DNA of 64,000 nucleotides, taken from Actinacidiphila cocklensis (GTDB lineage: Bacteria; Actinomycetota; Actinomycetes; Streptomycetales; Streptomycetaceae). The notes under the pieces were generated by a model. It made no database searches, was not told the DNA's origin, and was given only the letters and a program-made list of their open reading frames with translations. The stretch spans positions 1-64,000 of the forward strand of contig NZ_CAJSLV010000043.1 in NCBI RefSeq assembly GCF_907177275.1, written 5' to 3'. Below are positions 49,810 through 58,792 of the stretch, in pieces. Every line of letters starts with the position of its first letter. Within the stretch, counting starts at the first letter, position 1. The position numbers were made by a program, and so were the translations under genes.

Positions 49810-50526
49810 CTACCCCCGGCCGTTCCTCACCCTCGCGGCGAACCGCAGGGCCACCTTCCGCCATACAGCGGCGGCGGTCAGGTCTTCCCGAAGGGCCACA
49901 CGGTGCAGCTCCTCCCGGTCCGCTCCGTAGCGTTCCAGCCGAGCCGCGGACCACCGGGTGAGGCTCTCCGGCGCGACCTCGGGGTGGAACTGCACGCCCC
50001 ATGCTGCCGCCCCGACCCGGAACGCCTGATAGGCGCACCGCTCACTACTCGCCAGCCAGTGTGCTCCCTGCGGCAGGCGCACGATCGCGTCCACGTGGTT
50101 CTCCACAGCCGTCGGCCGCTCCGGCAGCTCCCGGAACAGCGCATCATCCGCCGCCTCATGGCGCAACGTCAGCACCGTGCTGCCGAACTCCGGCTCCCCA
50201 TGCGCTCCCTCCACCGCACCGCCCGCGACCTGGGCGAGCATCTGGCCGCCGAGGCAGATACCGAACATCGGCACCCCCCGCTGCAGTGCCTGCTCCACCA
50301 GCGCCCGAGTACCCGCCAGCCACGGCGCCCGCTCGTCGTCATCGGGCAGGTACCCCCCGCCCAGCACGACCAGCGCGTCGTGCTCCAGCCGCCCCGGAAG
50401 CTCCTCCCCCGCGTCCGCCCGCACCACCTCCATGCCGACACCGCCCTCGGCGAGCCAGCCGGACCACCGCCCAGGCCCACTGTGCGCACTGCTCTGCACC
50501 ACCAGCACCGTTGCCCCAACAGCCAT
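49810..50526 (-). CDS. Class I glutamine amidotransferase-like protein
   Basis: 238 residues. The triad of class I amidotransferases is present: Cys91 in FGICLGGQMLA and the His/Glu pair in WGVQFHPEVA. LVVLGGGYLPDDDERAPWLA holds the oxyanion neighbourhood. Stand-alone proteins of this GMP-synthase-like type release ammonia from glutamine or act as gamma-glutamyl hydrolases on small molecules. The ATG is chosen because the family fold begins right after it; GGAG is rather close to the start. It stands alone beside the tRNA-Pro scar. Confidence 0.85.
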   Translation of the reverse strand: MAVGATVLVVQSSAHSGPGRWSGWLAEGGVGMEVVRADAGEELPGRLEHDALVVLGGGYLPDDDERAPWLAGTRALVEQALQRGVPMFGICLGGQMLAQVAGGAVEGAHGEPEFGSTVLTLRHEAADDALFRELPERPTAVENHVDAIVRLPQGAHWLASSERCAYQAFRVGAAAWGVQFHPEVAPESLTRWSAARLERYGADREELHRVALREDLTAAAVWRKVALRFAARVRNGRG

Positions 50527-51008
50527 GACTCCGACCGGTTCCTTTCCGTCACCTCCGCCCGGACACGGCCGCCGAACGGACACACCAAGCACCCCCGGCC
50601 CGAGGCAGAAGGCCACGGGACAGCGGCACCGCCTATCTCGCCGGGCTCCCGAGACCGCCCGGCACCTACCGCGGACCACACCCCCGGGGGACATCATGCG
50701 AAAGCCATCACGCGCTCGGGCCCACCCTCCACGCCGCCACCGCCGAAAGCCCCTCGCCCGCGCGTGGATTCCCTCCCCCGCGGACGGCCTGCCAGACGCC
50801 CAGCACACGCGAGGGAGGCCCGGCATGAGCCGCACACTGCACTGGCGCGCAGGCGCCGTTCAGCCGAAGAGCGAACTGCCGGGCGACCTCACACGCGCAA
50901 TCGCCCACCACTACCGGGGCCATGACTGCGGCGCGCGGGACGGCGATCCGCCGCGGCCGGTGCGGGAGCGGTGACACAGACGGCTTTGCGCTGCGTGCCG
51001 GCTCCTCT
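50527..51008. other. Intergenic region with a possible small ORF
   Basis: 482 bases. On the plus strand an ATG at 50825, well spaced after GGGAGG, opens a 49-codon frame to 50974 (begins SRTLHWRAGAVQPKSELP). The strong ribosome site and codon bias make it possible, but it could be the start of a truncated gene. Nothing else is supported. Confidence 0.35.
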
Positions 51009-52769
51009 TTACGGCGCGGAGTCCTTTATGCCCTCCCTTGTGGCCTTGTCGTAGGCCTGGGCGGGGGATATGCCGTGTCTGGTGCGGGTGGCGTCGGTGG
51101 TGAAGTTGTAGTTGCGGTCCAGGCCGATCACGTTGGTGAACCTGCTGACCTTGGCGCACTTGGCCGTGTTGTCGCCGAGCTGCCGGTTCGCGCCGTCCAG
51201 TGCGGCCTTGCGGTCGGCGTCGGTCGCGTCGGTCTTGCCGCCGGGGAAGGTCGTGCCGGTGGTCCAGTCGGAGCCGACGGTCAGGACGATGCCGGTCGCC
51301 GAGGCGTCCTGCTTGACGTCCTTCGCCGGTATGCCGAGGGCCTTGGCCACGGACCGGGCCTGGGCCTGCCGGCCGGCCGGGTAGGCCACCGAGGTGGTGG
51401 GGGTCTGGGTGCCGGTGACCGCGGTGGCCTGGGTGAAGCCGCGGTTCTTCAGCTCCTTCTGGACGTCGCCGGCGCGGCCGGGGACGAGCACGCCGTCCTT
51501 GGCGGCGCCGTTCTGGACCTTCACCGGGATCGCGGACGGCGGCACGGTAGGCGTGGCGGAGGCCGAGGCGGACGGCACGGCGGTGCCGTCATCAGTGGTC
51601 AGCGACTGGTCGTCGGCGATCGTCTTGAACAGGGCGGCCGCGCCCGGCTGCACCAATTGCGTCCCGGACTCGAGGTCCTGGGTCTGGATCGTGGCGAAGG
51701 TGACCCGCTTGGTGGGGACCTTGTTGAGGTCCTGGCCGAGGCCGATCAGCTTGGGAACGGAATGGAGAGAGTTGTCGACGGTCAGTGCGTTGGTTGCGGC
51801 GTTCGCGATCTTCCACATCTTGCTGGGGCTGCTCAGAGTGCCGTTGCTCTTGAGCTTGTTCAGCAGAGCCGTCATGAAGACGTGTTGGCCGTCGGTCCGG
51901 CCGCGGCTGTCCGTACCGTCGCCGAAGCCGTGCCGGGTGCGCAGGAAGGCCAGGGCCGCATCGCCGACCAGTTCGTGCTGCCCCTTCTTGAGCTTGAGGT
52001 GGCTGTACGGGTCGTAGATGTTGCCGTCCACGCAGACATCGACACCGCCGACGGCGTTGGACATGTCCACCACGCCCTGGAATTTGACCTTCATGAAGTG
52101 GTCGATGGGTATGCCGGTCAGTTGGTGCACGGCGTCCACGCTGCACCCGGGGCCGCCGTTGAGCGCCGAGTTGATCATCGCGTTGTGCTGCGGACCCATC
52201 TGCGCATGGCCCTCGTCGTGGCAGCCGTTCCAGTCCGTGCGCAGGTCGCGCGGGATGCTCATGACGGTGGCGTTGGTGCGGTCGGCGGATATGTGCAGCA
52301 GTATCTCCACGTCCGCGCGCTCACCGCCCTGGCCGTTCTCGCAGTGGCCGCCGAGCTTGCAGTCCGCGGCGCTGTTGCGGCCGTCCGAGCCCAGGACCAG
52401 GATGTTGATGGGGGTGCGGCCGAAGGCGTCGGGTTTCTCGTGGCCCGCGCCGTCCTTGCCGTTGGCGGACAGGTCGTCGGACTTGATGTTGCCGTTGAGC
52501 TTCCAGTAGGCGTAGCCCGCCGCGCCGCCTGCGCCGAGGATGACGAAGGCCATGGTGATGCCGACGATCTTCAGCACGCGCCTGCCGCGCCGTCCGCCGC
52601 CCTTGCGGGCCGCCTTGCGGGCCGCCGCCCTGCCGCCCGCAGGCCGCTCGTCCTCGCCGGTCGCGGGAGACGCGGTGTCGGCGTTCGGCGCCGACGGGCG
52701 TGCGCTGTGCGCGCCGGCACGACGGCGTCCGGTGCCAGGCCCCCGGGAACCGCGGGAGGGCTCGCTCAT
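51009..52769 (-). CDS. LytR-CpsA-Psr (LCP) family cell-wall ligase
   Basis: 586 residues. A basic, disordered cytoplasmic N-terminus (1-64) leads into one transmembrane helix (65-88, VLKIVGITMAFVILGAGGAA). The LCP catalytic domain follows (about 115-330), with INILVLGSDGR, the Arg/Asp-rich SIPRDLRTDW that binds the polyprenyl pyrophosphate, and AFLRTRHGFGDGTDSRGRTD. The C-terminal LytR_C domain is around 410-500. LCP enzymes attach secondary polymers such as teichoic acids to peptidoglycan at the outer membrane face. The gene is transcribed alone; the upstream ~260 bases show no conserved promoter that I can name. Confidence 0.92.
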   Translation of the reverse strand: MSEPSRGSRGPGTGRRRAGAHSARPSAPNADTASPATGEDERPAGGRAAARKAARKGGGRRGRRVLKIVGITMAFVILGAGGAAGYAYWKLNGNIKSDDLSANGKDGAGHEKPDAFGRTPINILVLGSDGRNSAADCKLGGHCENGQGGERADVEILLHISADRTNATVMSIPRDLRTDWNGCHDEGHAQMGPQHNAMINSALNGGPGCSVDAVHQLTGIPIDHFMKVKFQGVVDMSNAVGGVDVCVDGNIYDPYSHLKLKKGQHELVGDAALAFLRTRHGFGDGTDSRGRTDGQHVFMTALLNKLKSNGTLSSPSKMWKIANAATNALTVDNSLHSVPKLIGLGQDLNKVPTKRVTFATIQTQDLESGTQLVQPGAAALFKTIADDQSLTTDDGTAVPSASASATPTVPPSAIPVKVQNGAAKDGVLVPGRAGDVQKELKNRGFTQATAVTGTQTPTTSVAYPAGRQAQARSVAKALGIPAKDVKQDASATGIVLTVGSDWTTGTTFPGGKTDATDADRKAALDGANRQLGDNTAKCAKVSRFTNVIGLDRNYNFTTDATRTRHGISPAQAYDKATREGIKDSAP

Positions 52770-53029
52770 TGTTGTGATCCCTGTGACGTCGGACCCAGGC
52801 AGGCTGGGATGCTCGACTCCAAGGACGTCTGAGGCGGGCGACAGGTTGCACTCCGCTGATCAGACAATCATCTCGCCGCCTCCGGATACGCAACGACGGC
52901 AATCGCGGTCTGAGATCCCCGGCGAACGGCCGCCCCGGCACGAGGGTGGTTCGCGTGTCAAAAAGCCTTGCCGCCGGACTCGCTGCCTGTGATCATCGGT
53001 GAGCTGTGCTGGACACCTGCGGGGGGCAG

Positions 53030-53163
53030 ATGATCACGACGGTTTTTCGCAGTGCCGACCTGCCACCGGAACAGCGGCTGGTCCGCTTCGACGAGTTCCA
53101 GGTCGGCAGCCGGCAGCCGATGCGGGTGACAGGTGCGGGCGCGGAGGAATTCTGCGCGACATC
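53030..53163 (+). pseudogene. N-terminal stub of an AraC-family regulator
   Basis: The ATG opens MITTVFRSADLPPEQRLVRF, then DEFQVGSRQPMRVTGAGAEE, the usual beginning of the AraC-type activators with an N-terminal ligand-binding domain in Streptomyces. After ~43 residues the match ends abruptly where sequence of an oppositely oriented gene begins. No helix-turn-helix part remains. Clearly truncated by a rearrangement. Confidence 0.65.
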
Positions 53164-54494
53164 CCGGTCAGCGTCCAGTTCGACCAGTTCGCCGGGCAGG
53201 AGGAGTCGTAGCCCCAGTGGCCGCTGTTGCCGGCCTGGTTGGTGGTCGTCGTCGACGGCCGCGTCCCCCAGGTCAGGGCGGTCGAGGACCACGACGAGGT
53301 GATCCGCAGCGCGTTGGTGGCGGCACCCGAGGTGCCGCAGGTCGCCGAGTAGTAGTTGTAGAGCGACATCGTCGCCGACTGGATGTGCTTGCCGGTGAAC
53401 GGCGACACGTCGAACTTCAGGTACGCGCGGGCCACGTCGGAACCCGCGTCGTACGTTCCCGACTTCAGCTCCTCGGAGGAGACCTGGGAGTCGGGGTAGT
53501 CGGGCGTCTGCACCCATGTGTCGGTCGTCACCGCGAGGGTGGAAGTGGGGTCCACCGTCACCGGGTAGGTCAGGGCCGGGTCGGCCAGGAAATGCGGGTC
53601 CGGTGTCAGTACGAGGGTCTGCGCCCCGTTCTTTGCCGTCTCGATCGTCGTGCCGACCCTCGCGAGGTGCTCCGACTCGCCGGAGGCCGGGCTCTTCGAG
53701 GAGTCCCACATCATCGGCGCGGGCGCTTCGGCGACCAGCTTGCCCGCGGTGTCCTTCAGCAGCAGGTGTCCCGAGGCCGCCTGGGACAGCTTCAGCCCGT
53801 TCAGCTGCATCGGGATCCGGTACGAGACCGGCGCGCCGGGTGCGCTCGCCAGCACGACGCTGTCGGAGAACCCCTGCTTGAGTGCGGTGACCTTCAACAT
53901 CTGGCCGCTGCCCAGATCGTACGAGGCGGTCGCGCCCGCCACCTTCGGGGCCGGCAGCGTGCGCTCCCAGCCCATGCCGAACCGTGCGGTGCCCCGGACC
54001 ACCGACGCCAGTTGCGTGTCACCGCCGTCGGAGATGGCGGTGTCCGCCGCGGCGGACACCGGCTTCAGGTCGGCGCCCGTGTCGGAAAGGGAGGTGTCGA
54101 TCTCCTGCCAGACGCCGTTGCGCTTGACCCGTATCGCGTCCGCGTAAGCCTCTGTCTGGAGGGCGCCGGACGGGAGCGCCCAAGTCGACGAGTCCGCGGC
54201 CCGCCGCGACAGGATCTCGATCTTGCGGCCCTGCAGCCGAGCCATCAGCATCGCGGACGCCTCGTCCTCGGCCTGCGCCGGGCCGAGGGTCTTTTTGGCG
54301 GCCGCAGGCGCCGCGGCGGGCGCCTTCGCCCCCCGGGAGACCGCTATCGCGTCGCCGGTGCCCTGCACCATCAACGCGGCCTCGCCCAGCAGCAGCAACG
54401 CCGCCAGGGCGGCGATCCGGGTCACGTTCCCTGAGCGGCGCGGTACGCGGGATCTGGATCTTCCCGGCCAATCTGTGAGATGTGCACGACTCAT
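53164..54494 (-). pseudogene. DNRLRE-domain secreted protein, 3'-truncated
   Basis: The ATG follows AAGGAG. The N-terminal hydrophobic segment (VTRIAALAALLLLGEAALMV) is signal-like. The body is the N-terminal half of a DNRLRE-domain protein of the kind that heads wall-associated and Rhs-type giants in Streptomyces. Sandwich repeats include LTYPVTVDPTSTLAVTTDTW, VARAYLKFDVSPFTGKHIQS and LRITSSWSSTALTWGTRPST. Homology ends at NWSNWTLTG, and the frame then runs through ~40 unrelated residues on the antisense of the AraC stub to 53034. The missing part would normally include further repeats and possibly an Rhs core. Probably non-functional, though a ~440-residue secreted fragment could still be made. 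Confidence 0.7.
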
Positions 54495-55006
54495 CCAGGA
54501 CTCCTTGCACGAAGTGGAAGAGGAGCATCGTGGAGGGCAGGAATCCCTCCACCGGGGCAGGTGGTGGGGACGTGCCCACCGGGGGCAGCCTTGCCAGTGC
54601 GTCGAGACCCGTATTGACGTGTCCTCACCAATGAGTGCACTGTGCTGCACCCACGGTCCACTGGGCCGGCGCGCAATCCGGATACGGAGGACGATCCCGG
54701 CGATGGCTGTCACGGGGCCGGCCGACACGGGAATCCGAAGCGCCTGCCGGAGTCGGTTGCGGGCGGCAGTTCGGGGTCGTGCGGAGGCGGAATTCGCCGC
54801 ATTCTCTCGGCAGGGAGGCGCGGGCGGTATCCGCGTTCGCCCGGCAGTCCTCGATGATCTTCCGGAAGGAGTCGGTGTCCACCGTGGTGATATCGCAGGG
54901 GCCGGCAGGCTGCGGTGCTCGATGCGGGACGCGCCGGTCTCCGGTCGACAGTGCACAGCAGCGCGGTTCAGTGAGCGGGACAGCCGCCCTCCGAAGGGCA
55001 GGAGTC
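54495..55006. other. Gap with a coding-like fragment
   Basis: 512 bases. On the minus strand a GTG at 54882 opens an 85-codon frame (begins DTDSFRKIIEDCRANADTAR) with coding-like third positions for its first half. The beginning is reminiscent of DUF4240 proteins, but the rest is Pro/Arg-rich and unconvincing. Probably a gene start cut off by the rearrangement that affected its neighbours. Confidence 0.35.
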
Positions 55007-55336
55007 TCAGGCGAAGGCGGTGCTGGCCAACACCGCGTACACGGCGGTGCCGGCCGCCACGGACAGCGTGACGTTGCGCCGCCACACGTGCAGTCCCACG
55101 GTGACGGCGAGTGCCGCCGCGGTCGGCCAGGCCCGGTCGGGAACGCGTGGCGTGAAGTCGCGCAGCGTGTAAAGGGCGAGAACGACCATCACCCCCACCG
55201 GCATCGACGTTTTGAGGTACCCGGTCAGTGGATTCGAGCGCAGCGGCACCAGCATGGCGAACGGGAGCGCGCGCAGCGCCCAGGTGACGGCGACGGCGGT
55301 GCCGACGGCGGTGATCAGGTAGCCGGGTTCAGGCAT
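55007..55336 (-). CDS. azlD: AzlD family branched-chain amino acid transport protein
   Basis: 109 residues with three or four hydrophobic helices (LITAVGTAVAVTWALRALPF; GVMVVLALYTLRDF; AALAVTVGLHVW; VAAGTAVYAVLAS). The conserved RALPF motif after helix one is typical of AzlD, the small partner of AzlC in export of branched-chain amino acids. The ATG overlaps the azlC stop by eight bases, showing translational coupling. Confidence 0.9.
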   Translation of the reverse strand: MPEPGYLITAVGTAVAVTWALRALPFAMLVPLRSNPLTGYLKTSMPVGVMVVLALYTLRDFTPRVPDRAWPTAAALAVTVGLHVWRRNVTLSVAAGTAVYAVLASTAFA

Positions 55337-56072
55337 CGGTGGACCTCCTGCGTCTGCGGGCGAGGGCGTAGCGGATCAGCAGCCCGGCAGTGAACATCAG
55401 GAACGCCACCGGCAGCATCTCGCCGGGCAGGGCAACCCGCCCGATGAGTGCGCAGATCACAGCGAGCACGAGTACGGGCAGGTCACGATGGGCGCGGAAG
55501 GCATCGATGGCCAGCACGGTGAACAGCGCGGTCACCGCGAAGTCCAGGCCGGTGACCCGTGCGGGCACGATCGAGCCGAGCAGGGCGCCGGCGGTAGCGC
55601 CGCCCGCCCAGTACAGGTGGATGAACCCCTGGAGCAGCAGGATGCGGCGGCTGGAGTACGACTGCGCAGCCTCGTTTGCGGTGACCGCGTACACCTCATC
55701 GGAGAGGGCGAAGGTGCTGTACGCACGGGCGGCCCTGCCCTTGATCTGGTGCAGGGGGAAGGACAGGGCGTAGAAGACGTGCCGGAAGTTCACCAGGAAC
55801 GCCGTCAGCGCGACTTGCGCCAGCGGAACGGTGGCCAGGACGAGCCCGAGGAAGAGGAACTCCAGCGAACCGGCGTAGATGAGGCTGGAGAAGACGCTGG
55901 CCCACCACCAGCGAAGCCCGGAGTGGACGACCAGGACGCCGAAGGCGATGCCCATCGGGAAGGCGCCCAGACCGACGGCCCCGGAGTCCCTCAGCGCCTG
56001 CAGGGGGGCGGAGGGGGGCGGCGCCTGGGCGGCCGGCGGGTACCCGGCGCTTTCGACAGGAGGTGCTGACAT
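55329..56072 (-). CDS. azlC: AzlC family branched-chain amino acid exporter
   Basis: 247 residues. After a Pro/Ala-rich N-terminus, AzlC features appear: GAVGLGAFPMGIAFGVLVVH (first helix with GxxPxGIAFG), SLIYAGSLEFLFLGLVLA, LVNFRHVFYALSFPLHQIKG, and the FALSDEVYAVT block that marks the family. About seven to eight helices. With AzlD it forms a two-component exporter for leucine/valine-type amino acids or analogues. It is divergent from an Lrp/AsnC regulator 62 bases away, which is the standard arrangement. Confidence 0.93.
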   Translation of the reverse strand: MSAPPVESAGYPPAAQAPPPSAPLQALRDSGAVGLGAFPMGIAFGVLVVHSGLRWWWASVFSSLIYAGSLEFLFLGLVLATVPLAQVALTAFLVNFRHVFYALSFPLHQIKGRAARAYSTFALSDEVYAVTANEAAQSYSSRRILLLQGFIHLYWAGGATAGALLGSIVPARVTGLDFAVTALFTVLAIDAFRAHRDLPVLVLAVICALIGRVALPGEMLPVAFLMFTAGLLIRYALARRRRRSTDA

Positions 56073-56094
56073 GACGTAATTCTATGAGTATCTG

Positions 56095-56108
56095 CACCTT
56101 ATATGGTG
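56095..56108. promoter_or_regulatory. Candidate Lrp-type operator
   Basis: CACC, six A/T bases (TTATAT), GGTG in the short, unusually AT-rich gap between azlC and the Lrp-type gene. Symmetry and location suggest a binding site; Lrp proteins favour AT-rich degenerate palindromes. Confidence 0.45.
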
Positions 56109-56134
56109 TCTCATTATGGCTGTAAAGTCGCACT

Positions 56135-56593
56135 GTGAACAATGAACAGGCGCTGGATCGCATAGACCGCGACATTTTGTTTCATCTCCAGCGGGACGGT
56201 CGGCTGACGAACGTCGAATTGGCCCAGCGCGTCGGCCTGACACCGCCGCCGTGCCTGCGGCGGGTCAAGAGGCTGGAGGAGTCCGGCGTCATCGCGGGCT
56301 ACCGGGCGCGCGTCAACCCTGAGGCCATCGGCCGCGGTCTGGAGGTGACGGTCTCCATCGAGGTCTCCGTCAGCGATCTGAAAACCCTGGAAGGCCTTGA
56401 GGCAGCGATCGCCGGATACGAGGAAGTCGTCGAGTTCCGCCGCCTGTTCGGCACCCCCGACTACCACCTGCGCGTCCTGGTCGCTGACTACGCGGCGTAT
56501 GAAGCCTTCGAGTTCCGCAAGCTCATCGGCATCCCGGGCATCGCCCGGGTGATCTCCCAGCCCACCATGAAGACGATCAAGGACATGGGGTAG
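56135..56593 (+). CDS. Lrp/AsnC-family transcriptional regulator
   Basis: 152 residues. The N-terminal helix-turn-helix is LDRIDRDILFHLQRDGRLTN; VELAQRVGLTPPPCLRRVKR. The C-terminal RAM effector domain spans GYRARVNPEAIGRGLEVTVS to the end (VEFRRLFGTPDYHLRVLVAD). The PPPCLRRV recognition helix is typical of Lrp proteins paired with azlCD. It senses amino acids and regulates the divergent exporter. GTG start without a strong ribosome site, so the message may have a very short leader. Confidence 0.93.
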   Translation: MNNEQALDRIDRDILFHLQRDGRLTNVELAQRVGLTPPPCLRRVKRLEESGVIAGYRARVNPEAIGRGLEVTVSIEVSVSDLKTLEGLEAAIAGYEEVVEFRRLFGTPDYHLRVLVADYAAYEAFEFRKLIGIPGIARVISQPTMKTIKDMG

Positions 56594-56868
56594 TACGTGC
56601 GCCTGGCAGGCGTTGCGGCCGTGCTTGGACCGTGCCCTACGTAACGCCCCTATCCCCGTCGCCATCGAGACCTCCGGTTCCGTCGGGGGGTGCGTACCGA
56701 TCGAAGAGCCTGTCGCGGAGCCCGGATGACGCAGATCCGTTCACTGATGCTCCGTCAAATCGCCCTCGCTCAGGCTGTCCAGGGCCGCTGGGAGTCGCTG
56801 GCGGATAAGATCGTAGGGCGCGGGTGGCAGTTGGGCGGGCACGACGCGGACGGGGAGCGGGAGGGCGG

Positions 56869-58251
56869 ATGGCGACGGAGGGACGGGCGCTGACCGACCG
56901 CTACCGGCTGCTGCGGCTGCTGGGCTCCGGCGGCAGCAGCAGCGTCCACGAGGCAGAGGACCTGGCGCTCGACCGCCGGGTCGCCGTCAAGCTGCTGGCC
57001 GACGGCCCCGAGCCCGCTGGCGTCGTCGCCGCCGAGCGCTTCCGGCGCGAGGCGGCGACCCTGGCGAGGATCAGCTCCCCTTATGTGGTCGCGGTACTCG
57101 ACGCGGGCACCGACGCCACCGGCACCCCCTTCGTGGTGATGGAACTGCTCGACGGCGTCGGACTCGACGCCCTCGTCGACACCCACGGAGCGCTGCCGCC
57201 CGACGTGGCGGAGGCGGTCGCGGCCAGTGTCTGCGCGGGTCTTGCGGTCGTCCACGAGGCGGGCGTGGTCCACCGTGACGTCAAACCGTCCAACGTCATG
57301 ATCACCCGGGTCGGGCGGGTGGTCCTGCAGGACTTCGGTCTGGCCCGCACCGTCGACAACTCCCCGGTCACCGAACTGGGCGAAGTCGTCGGCACCCCGC
57401 GCTACCTGCCGCCCGAGACGCTTCGCGGCGCCTCGCCCCGGCCGGCCGCCGACCTCTACGGGCTCGGCACCTGCCTCTACACCATGCTCAGCGGGCGGCA
57501 CCCCTTCGCCGGGGAAGAGGAGATCGCCCCGATCATCCTCCAGGTCGTCGACACCGGCTTGCCCCGGCTGGCCGGCACACCCGGCATCCCGGCGCGGCTC
57601 GCCGAGCTGACCGATGCCCTCACCGAGCGGGACGCCGATCTGCGCCCGGTGAGCGCCGCGGACGTGCTGGGCCGGCTGGAGACCACAGTCTCCGCGGAAC
57701 TGGTACGGCAGTTGCGCGACCTGGTGGCCGACTGTATCCGCGACCAGGCGCTGGCCACCGTGCACCGGCCCGCGGCAGACGTGCCCGCGGCCTCGGAAGG
57801 CGTCCCCCTGACCGCCCCGCGCCCCGCGCCCGGCGACGGCAGGGAGCGCCCCGAGGAGATCTCGGGCCTGCACACCACGGCGGTTCCCACGCCGGTGTCC
57901 TGGCCCACGACGTCGGCGGCCGACGGGGTGCCCGGCGGCCACCCGGTGGGGCTGAGCAGCACCACCCAGCAGATGGTGATGAGCGGCATGACCGAGGCCA
58001 AGGCCACCTCACGGTTGCGCGAGGCGGTCACCCTGGTCCACCGCGGTGACCTGCAGGAGGCGGTGCGCATCCTCGGCACGCTGGCCCGGGTCTGCCCGAT
58101 CTCGCTGGGGGCGGGCCACCCCACGACCCTGGCTGCCCAGTTCTGGCAGGCGATGTGCCTGTCGAGGGAGGGCGCCGGTGGGGAGGCGGTCGTGCTGTTC
58201 TCCGCCGTGAGCGAGCGCTGCGAGGCGGAGAGGAACAGTGGACGTGGATGA
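56869..58251 (+). CDS. Serine/threonine protein kinase of a conflict-type operon
   Basis: 460 residues. Kinase domain 1-265: glycine loop LGSGGSSSVHEAE, Lys41 in VAVKLL, HRDVKPSN at 135-142, DFG at 155-157, and GTPRYLPPE before the P+1 loop. No transmembrane helix or PASTA repeats are seen, unlike PknB. After a Pro/Thr-rich linker, the C-terminus (TEAKATSRLREAVTLVHRGD; LQEAVRILGTLARVC) looks like a TPR pair. A similar repeat ends the caspase gene downstream. It overlaps the next frame by 14 bases, so the three genes are co-translated. Likely the signalling arm of the kinase-EACC1-caspase module. Start chosen after GGGAGGGCGG. Confidence 0.9.
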   Translation: MATEGRALTDRYRLLRLLGSGGSSSVHEAEDLALDRRVAVKLLADGPEPAGVVAAERFRREAATLARISSPYVVAVLDAGTDATGTPFVVMELLDGVGLDALVDTHGALPPDVAEAVAASVCAGLAVVHEAGVVHRDVKPSNVMITRVGRVVLQDFGLARTVDNSPVTELGEVVGTPRYLPPETLRGASPRPAADLYGLGTCLYTMLSGRHPFAGEEEIAPIILQVVDTGLPRLAGTPGIPARLAELTDALTERDADLRPVSAADVLGRLETTVSAELVRQLRDLVADCIRDQALATVHRPAADVPAASEGVPLTAPRPAPGDGRERPEEISGLHTTAVPTPVSWPTTSAADGVPGGHPVGLSSTTQQMVMSGMTEAKATSRLREAVTLVHRGDLQEAVRILGTLARVCPISLGAGHPTTLAAQFWQAMCLSREGAGGEAVVLFSAVSERCEAERNSGRG

Positions 58252-58792
58252 GACGGGCACGATCGGCGGCACCTTTGCCGCCGCCGGGGAGGTCGAGGTA
58301 GTCCTGACCCTGGCGGCCGCAGGGACGGCGGAGGACGATCTGCGGTCGCTGCTGCGCTGGCTGCGGGCGGACGAGTCGCTCGCGGGCAGGGCGGCAGGCC
58401 GAATACGGGACGGCGCGCCACCGCAGCCGGGCGCCATGGGCCTGGCCTTCGACGTCCTGCAGCTCACGATCGGGTCCGGGCTGTCAGCGGGGGCGCTGGC
58501 CGTCTCCCTCGCGCAGTGGCGGGACGCGCGGCGCCGCCCGCCGGGCATCACGCTGCGGCGCGGGCAGACGACCGTCGAGATCCCCGCGAGCGGGCCGGTC
58601 GACGTGGCCGCGCTGACCCGCGCCCTCCAGTTCCTCGGAACACAGCCGCAGGCCGACCTCCCGCTGCCAGCCGCGGCTCCGTTGGCGGCCGCTCCGCCGG
58701 ATGCCCATCCGCCGCCGGTTCCCGCCCAGGGGCCGACGCGGGCGGCGATCGTACGCGCCGGGGAAGCGGCGGGTGATGGAACGCCTTCCTGA
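58238..58792 (+). CDS. Effector-associated constant component EACC1-like protein
   Basis: 184 residues. Residues about 17-130 match what I know of EACC1: a small beta-alpha fold beginning VEVVLTLAAAGTAEDDLRSL, then LRWLRADESLAGR, a hydrophobic helix FDVLQLTIGSGLSAGALAVS, and an RPPGITLRRGQTTVEIPASG strand pair before VDVAALTRALQFLG. The last ~45 residues are Pro/Ala-rich. EACC1 proteins accompany caspases, trypsins and other effectors in NTP-dependent and related bacterial conflict systems and are thought to recruit or restrain the effector. It overlaps the kinase gene upstream by 14 bases and the caspase gene downstream by 17. Confidence 0.75.
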   Translation: MDVDETGTIGGTFAAAGEVEVVLTLAAAGTAEDDLRSLLRWLRADESLAGRAAGRIRDGAPPQPGAMGLAFDVLQLTIGSGLSAGALAVSLAQWRDARRRPPGITLRRGQTTVEIPASGPVDVAALTRALQFLGTQPQADLPLPAAAPLAAAPPDAHPPPVPAQGPTRAAIVRAGEAAGDGTPS

